Assembly: GCF_007676755.1 (NCBI RefSeq)
Contig: NZ_VEBK01000008.1
Coordinates: 1-64,000, forward strand
From: Bacillus sp. FJAT-22090
GTDB lineage: Bacteria > Bacillota > Bacilli > Bacillales_A > Planococcaceae
Reading direction: 5' to 3'
DNA: 64,000 nucleotides
Below are positions 60,467-64,000 of this stretch, in pieces (within the stretch, counting starts at the first letter, position 1; each line of letters begins with the position of its first letter). The notes under the pieces were generated by a model that saw nothing but the letters and a program-made list of their open reading frames with translations, was not told the DNA's origin and searched no databases. Position numbers and translations under genes: made by a program.

Positions 60467-62533
60467 ATGGTAAAAAATGAAACGAAAGCAAACTTGTTTT
60501 CTTGGGTAAAAAATAGTATTTCCATAAAAGTAGCTGTTACTCTTTTTATAGCTATCATCATTGTATTTTCAATTACAGGGTTTTTAATAAACTCATATAC
60601 AAAATCAATATTAGTTCAAAGTGTAGAAGAAAATGTATCAACAAAAAGTGAAGCAATCGCTGATCAAGTTAATAGTATGTTTGCAGATAAAGGAACGATT
60701 GTAAAGCAAGTTGCAACAAACCAGGAAATCCTAAAATACTTGAATACAGCTAAATCAAGGGATGAAGCAACAACAAATCCCTATTATGAAGGGGTTTTAA
60801 AATCACTTGATGAGATTGTTAAAATAGATGATGCTATAGCAATGGTTTGGATTGCGAGTGACAAGTCCAATTTTCTGGTTGGAAGTAATAATGTAGTATC
60901 GGATCCAAGCTTCGATATAAAAAGCAGGCCATGGTATGAACAGGCCGTAAAGGAAGATGATGTATATTTTACTGAGCCATATATGGATGAAGTATTTGGC
61001 AAAATGATTTTAAGCGCTATGAAACCAATTAAAGAAGGCGGAAATACAGTTGGTATCGTTGCGATAGACATATTTTTAGATGAATTACCGCAATTAATGC
61101 AGTCTTATAAAATGGGCGAAAATGGATACTCATTTTTACTCTCTCATGACGGGACCGTACTATATCATCCAAACAGTGAGTTAATACTGGAACAAAAACT
61201 TCAATCACTTTCTGGCGAGATAGGAAATGTAGGTCAGAAAATGGTTGAGGGTAAAAAAGGGTTAGAATTAACACAAGTAAATGGTGAATTAGAATATATC
61301 GGGTATTCACCAGTTCCAACAACTAATTGGTCAGTTGGAACATCTATAAAGCAAGACGAAGCATTAAGTAGTCTTAAAACTTTTACATCCATGATGGGTT
61401 TATATTTTAGTATTGCTTGTTTAATCCTTATTATTTTAGTATTTATCCTATTAAAACGTATGTTAAGAGAAATTCCTCATGTTACAAAAGTAATGGAGCA
61501 ACTGGCTCTAGGTAATCTCAGTCAAGAAGAATTACAATCAACGTCTAAAGATGAAATAGGTCAATTAGTGACATCTACAAACCAATTAAATCAGAATTTG
61601 CGAGATATAGTAAGTCAAATTAATACAGTTTCTGCAACAGTAAGTACTCAAAGTGAAGAACTGACCCAATCCGCAAAAGAGGTAAGAATGGGATCGGAAC
61701 AAGTTGCAATTACCATGCAGGAATTAGCAACTGGATCAGAAACTCAAGCCAATAATGCGAGTGATTTATCGCATGGTATGAATAATTTTGCCGATAAAGT
61801 TCAAGAAGCAAATGAAAATGGTTACCGTATAGAAGCAAATTCAAAAGTAGTTTTAAATATGACGAAAGATGGTTCTGAGTTAATGAAAAACTCCATTATT
61901 CAGATGGAAAAAATCGATAAAATTGTGCGGGATTCAGTCGATAAAGTTCAGGGGTTAGACAAACAGTCACAAGAAATTTCCAATTTAGTAACCGTGATTA
62001 AGAATGTTAGTGACCAAACTAATCTTCTAGCCCTAAATGCTGCAATCGAAGCTGCAAGGGCTGGTGAACATGGTAAGGGGTTCGCAGTAGTAGCTGATGA
62101 AGTAAGAAAGCTTGCAGAACAAGTATCTGATTCTGTAGCAGATATAACTGATATAGTAGGGAATATTCAAAAAGAATCGAGTCTTGTATCTGAATCGTTA
62201 CAAGGTGGGTACAAGGAAGTGGAACAAGGAAAGGCACAAGTCGAATCAACTGGTGAGACTTTCCGAAGAATTAGCGAAGCTGTTTCAGAAATGGTAAATA
62301 GTATTACGACTATTGCTGAAAACTTAGCTGAAAATGCAGCAAATGCACAGGAGATGAGTGGAACAATTCAAGAAATTGCCTCCGTTTCTGAAGAATCTGC
62401 AGCAGGTGTTGAACAAACGTCTGCATCTTCCCAACAAATAAGCAGCATTATGGAAGAAGTATCTGGAAGATCGGATCAATTAGCAAAATTAGCTGAAGAG
62501 CTAAATGAATTAGTAAAACATTTTAAATTATAA
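60467..62533 (+). CDS. Methyl-accepting chemotaxis protein
   Basis: 688 aa. TM1 (~20-42), extracytoplasmic dCache domain (45-285; [34 protein letters not shown] and [30 protein letters not shown]), TM2 (~300-322), HAMP, then a long coiled-coil signalling tip with the invariant hairpin [36 protein letters not shown] 60467 after GGAAGGA. Senses amino acids or organic acids through dCache and controls CheA. Expression by SigmaD not demonstrable here. Confidence 0.95.
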   Translation: MVKNETKANLFSWVKNSISIKVAVTLFIAIIIVFSITGFLINSYTKSILVQSVEENVSTKSEAIADQVNSMFADKGTIVKQVATNQEILKYLNTAKSRDEATTNPYYEGVLKSLDEIVKIDDAIAMVWIASDKSNFLVGSNNVVSDPSFDIKSRPWYEQAVKEDDVYFTEPYMDEVFGKMILSAMKPIKEGGNTVGIVAIDIFLDELPQLMQSYKMGENGYSFLLSHDGTVLYHPNSELILEQKLQSLSGEIGNVGQKMVEGKKGLELTQVNGELEYIGYSPVPTTNWSVGTSIKQDEALSSLKTFTSMMGLYFSIACLILIILVFILLKRMLREIPHVTKVMEQLALGNLSQEELQSTSKDEIGQLVTSTNQLNQNLRDIVSQINTVSATVSTQSEELTQSAKEVRMGSEQVAITMQELATGSETQANNASDLSHGMNNFADKVQEANENGYRIEANSKVVLNMTKDGSELMKNSIIQMEKIDKIVRDSVDKVQGLDKQSQEISNLVTVIKNVSDQTNLLALNAAIEAARAGEHGKGFAVVADEVRKLAEQVSDSVADITDIVGNIQKESSLVSESLQGGYKEVEQGKAQVESTGETFRRISEAVSEMVNSITTIAENLAENAANAQEMSGTIQEIASVSEESAAGVEQTSASSQQISSIMEEVSGRSDQLAKLAEELNELVKHFKL

Positions 62534-62551
62534 AAAACGAGGTTTGATAAA

Positions 62552-62607
62552 ATAAAGGAAAGAGGGTTTTCCGCTAAAAGAAGCGGAAAGCCCTCTTTCC
62601 TTTTATA
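62552..62607. terminator. Bidirectional terminator
   Basis: AAAGGAAAGAGGG-TTTTCCGCT pairs with AGCGGAAAG-CCCTCTTTCCTTTT. Serves the MCP gene and the convergent hydrolase gene. Confidence 0.93.
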
Positions 62608-62616
62608 TTAGCTTTC

Positions 62617-63519
62617 TTATTGAAGATGCTTTCCTAGAAATTGAATGACCTCGTCAAATGCATGTTGCACATCCGCATTTTTCCAATCGTCGTCAAATAC
62701 ATGTTTGCCGTTTGGAATAGTGATCAATTGGTTTTCTACTCCAGCTTTCGTTAATGCTTCAGACATGGATACGGATTGTTCGTATGGGACATCTTCATCT
62801 TTTGTCCCGTGTAATAGAAGTGTTGGTGGATAATTCGTATCGACAGAATTAATTGGACAAAGCGACAGAAGTTGTTGCTTGTCCATATCGCTAATTTTAT
62901 TAATCCATTCCCCATTTTGTCTAGCATACATATAGATGGCATAACGTTTTTGAATCGGTCCAACAGTAATTACTTCATTTGATACGAGCATGTCGGCAAG
63001 TTCTTTTGGAACTGCTGTCATTTTTTTGTAGTGAGGGCTTGGCTTCGATGCCCAGTCCCCAGTAATATCACCGTAACCATAGAAAGAGACAATTGCTTGC
63101 GGTTTAAGATCGAATGTTCCAGATAAAAGTGCAAGGTAGCCACCAGCTGAACCACCAACAACTGCTATTTTTTCAGGATTATAGTCAAACTGTTTTATAC
63201 CCTCATCCTTTAGCCAGGAAAGTGCATCGGCAATATCTGTTTTTATATCAGGAAGCTTTGTTTCAGGCGCAAGACGATAATCGATCGAAAATACATTAAA
63301 TCCTGCCTGCAAATAAAGTTCAACCTGCTCCACTTTCATATCTTCTTTTGATCCCCAAAATAGACCACCACCATGAATATAAACAATGATAGGAGCGGCT
63401 TGGATAGAAGTGGGGTAAAAATCCGCTTTTATTTCAAATTGTTCACCTATTTTATAAACAATAGTTGTTTTCATCTTGTTGTAACACACACTTTCTATAA
63501 AGTAATTTATGTTGTTCAT
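62617..63519 (-). CDS. Alpha/beta hydrolase (esterase/lipase, HSL-like)
   Basis: 300 aa. Oxyanion motif YIHGGGLFWGS, nucleophile elbow GGSAGGYLAL (Ser), Asp in HGTKDEDVPYE and His in NGKHVFDDDW complete the triad. Cytoplasmic. Start unclear: ATG 63519 or ATG 63474 (MKTTIVYKIGEQF), neither with a strong SD. Acts on short acyl esters or similar; physiological substrate unknown. Confidence 0.88.
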   Translation of the reverse strand: MNNINYFIESVCYNKMKTTIVYKIGEQFEIKADFYPTSIQAAPIIVYIHGGGLFWGSKEDMKVEQVELYLQAGFNVFSIDYRLAPETKLPDIKTDIADALSWLKDEGIKQFDYNPEKIAVVGGSAGGYLALLSGTFDLKPQAIVSFYGYGDITGDWASKPSPHYKKMTAVPKELADMLVSNEVITVGPIQKRYAIYMYARQNGEWINKISDMDKQQLLSLCPINSVDTNYPPTLLLHGTKDEDVPYEQSVSMSEALTKAGVENQLITIPNGKHVFDDDWKNADVQHAFDEVIQFLGKHLQ

Positions 63520-63741
63520 TATGATTAACGAGTCTTTGGGACTAGTTCATTTATTGTTTTTAAATTATATCATAAAAGTAAATTGACCTAAAAAAAGCAG
63601 TAAATTGGGAATAACTTTTGTCTCTTTTTGCTAAAAGCACATAGTCGTTTTTATCTGAATCGGCAAATGTATCTCCTTTTTTCTCTATATATAATTAACT
63701 GTGTCTTCTTCTTATAGAAGAATAACAAGTAAAATATTTAT

Positions 63742-63755
63742 TGAAAGCGCTTGCT
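63742..63755. promoter_or_regulatory. Candidate cre site
   Basis: TGAAAGCGCTTGCT matches 12 of 14 consensus positions, 100 nt upstream of the dehydrogenase start. Weaker than the tctC cre. Confidence 0.4.
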
Positions 63756-63854
63756 AGACGTTTCCTATCTTTAAAAGAGTGGAATTAGGGAATAACTAAT
63801 TGTTAGGAAATGATAATTCTTCTATTATAAAAATATTGAGGAGTGTGTTTTAGA

Positions 63855-64000
63855 ATGGCCAAAATTTTAGTTGCCGGAGAAATTCCGCAAAAGGGATTAG
63901 ACTTGTTAATAGAAAAGCATGAGGTAGAAGTATTTCCTGGTGAAACATTAATTTCTGAAGAAGAATTAAAAGAACGCATTCAAGATAAGGATGCCCTATT
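63855..64000 (+). CDS. D-2-hydroxyacid dehydrogenase, N-terminal part (cut by window end)
   Basis: ATG 63855 after GAGGAGTG. Begins AKILVAGEIPQKGLDLLIEK, then EVEVFPGETLISEEELKERI, the start of glyoxylate/hydroxypyruvate reductase-type proteins. Only the first ~48 codons are visible, so the subfamily is open. Confidence 0.8.
   Translation, partial: MAKILVAGEIPQKGLDLLIEKHEVEVFPGETLISEEELKERIQDKDAL

Overview
The window looks like a chromosomal stretch of a low-GC, endospore-forming Bacillales species. The gene order tsaE-tsaB-rimI-tsaD / ydiF / rex / ydiL / groES-groEL is the Bacillus arrangement. Overall style (TTG/GTG starts after strong AGGAGG sites, CIRCE, cre and Fur boxes, SplB, YvbH, YugN, YqeY) suggests a Bacillaceae/Caryophanaceae-type organism such as Psychrobacillus or Lysinibacillus. 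This is inferred from gene content and not from a database search.

Layout. 1-100: end of a 5S rRNA gene and its terminator. 185-700: a degenerate array of about 21-bp repeats. 946-3614: GntR (YtrA-type) regulator with an ABC transporter. 3644-7179: flavin monooxygenase, GNAT acetyltransferase, TauE/SafE exporter and 2-hydroxyacid dehydrogenase, followed by a second repeat array at 7215-7505. 7589-10527: M28 lipoprotein peptidase and YvbH. 10831-13224 (minus): ABC transporter with LytTR regulator and DUF3021 protein. 13507-19943: AEC transporter, CitA/CitB-like two-component system and a TctCBA tricarboxylate transporter with a perfect cre site. 20075-25841: SEC-C protein with a frameshifted start, an unlisted type I toxin-antitoxin locus (22122-22400), nucleoid-associated protein, cold-shock protein, TrhA and YqeY.

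25978-32700 is accessory: a 52-aa acidic peptide, unknown proteins, a PD-(D/E)XK nuclease, two NERD proteins, a 379-aa protein, and remnants of a NERD-HRDC gene and of a PLD-type helicase beside a MazG-like pyrophosphohydrolase. 32983-37585: acyl-CoA ligase, a dead copy of the type I toxin locus, spore photoproduct lyase, Dus and a pyrimidine-dimer glycosylase, so two UV-damage genes sit close together. 37921-43236: two lipoproteins and a Fur-boxed siderophore uptake locus. 43334-43566: third repeat array. 43772-46942: cell-wall 3D/LysM protein, acyltransferase, SGNH hydrolase, YugN.

47082-55799 is conserved core: t6A synthesis genes, a cluster of DnaA boxes with a fourth 21-bp array, ABC-F protein, Rex, CPBP protease and groESL. 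After groEL comes a graveyard of mobile-element pieces (two integrase 3' ends and a group II intron maturase tail) surrounding a WYL regulator-DinB-EVE trio. The window ends with a methyl-accepting chemotaxis protein, an alpha/beta hydrolase and the start of a second 2-hydroxyacid dehydrogenase.

The most unusual signals are the four intergenic arrays that share a 20-21 bp period but differ in sequence, the unannotated toxin-antitoxin pair with its decayed sister, and the DnaA-box cluster between tsaD and ydiF.
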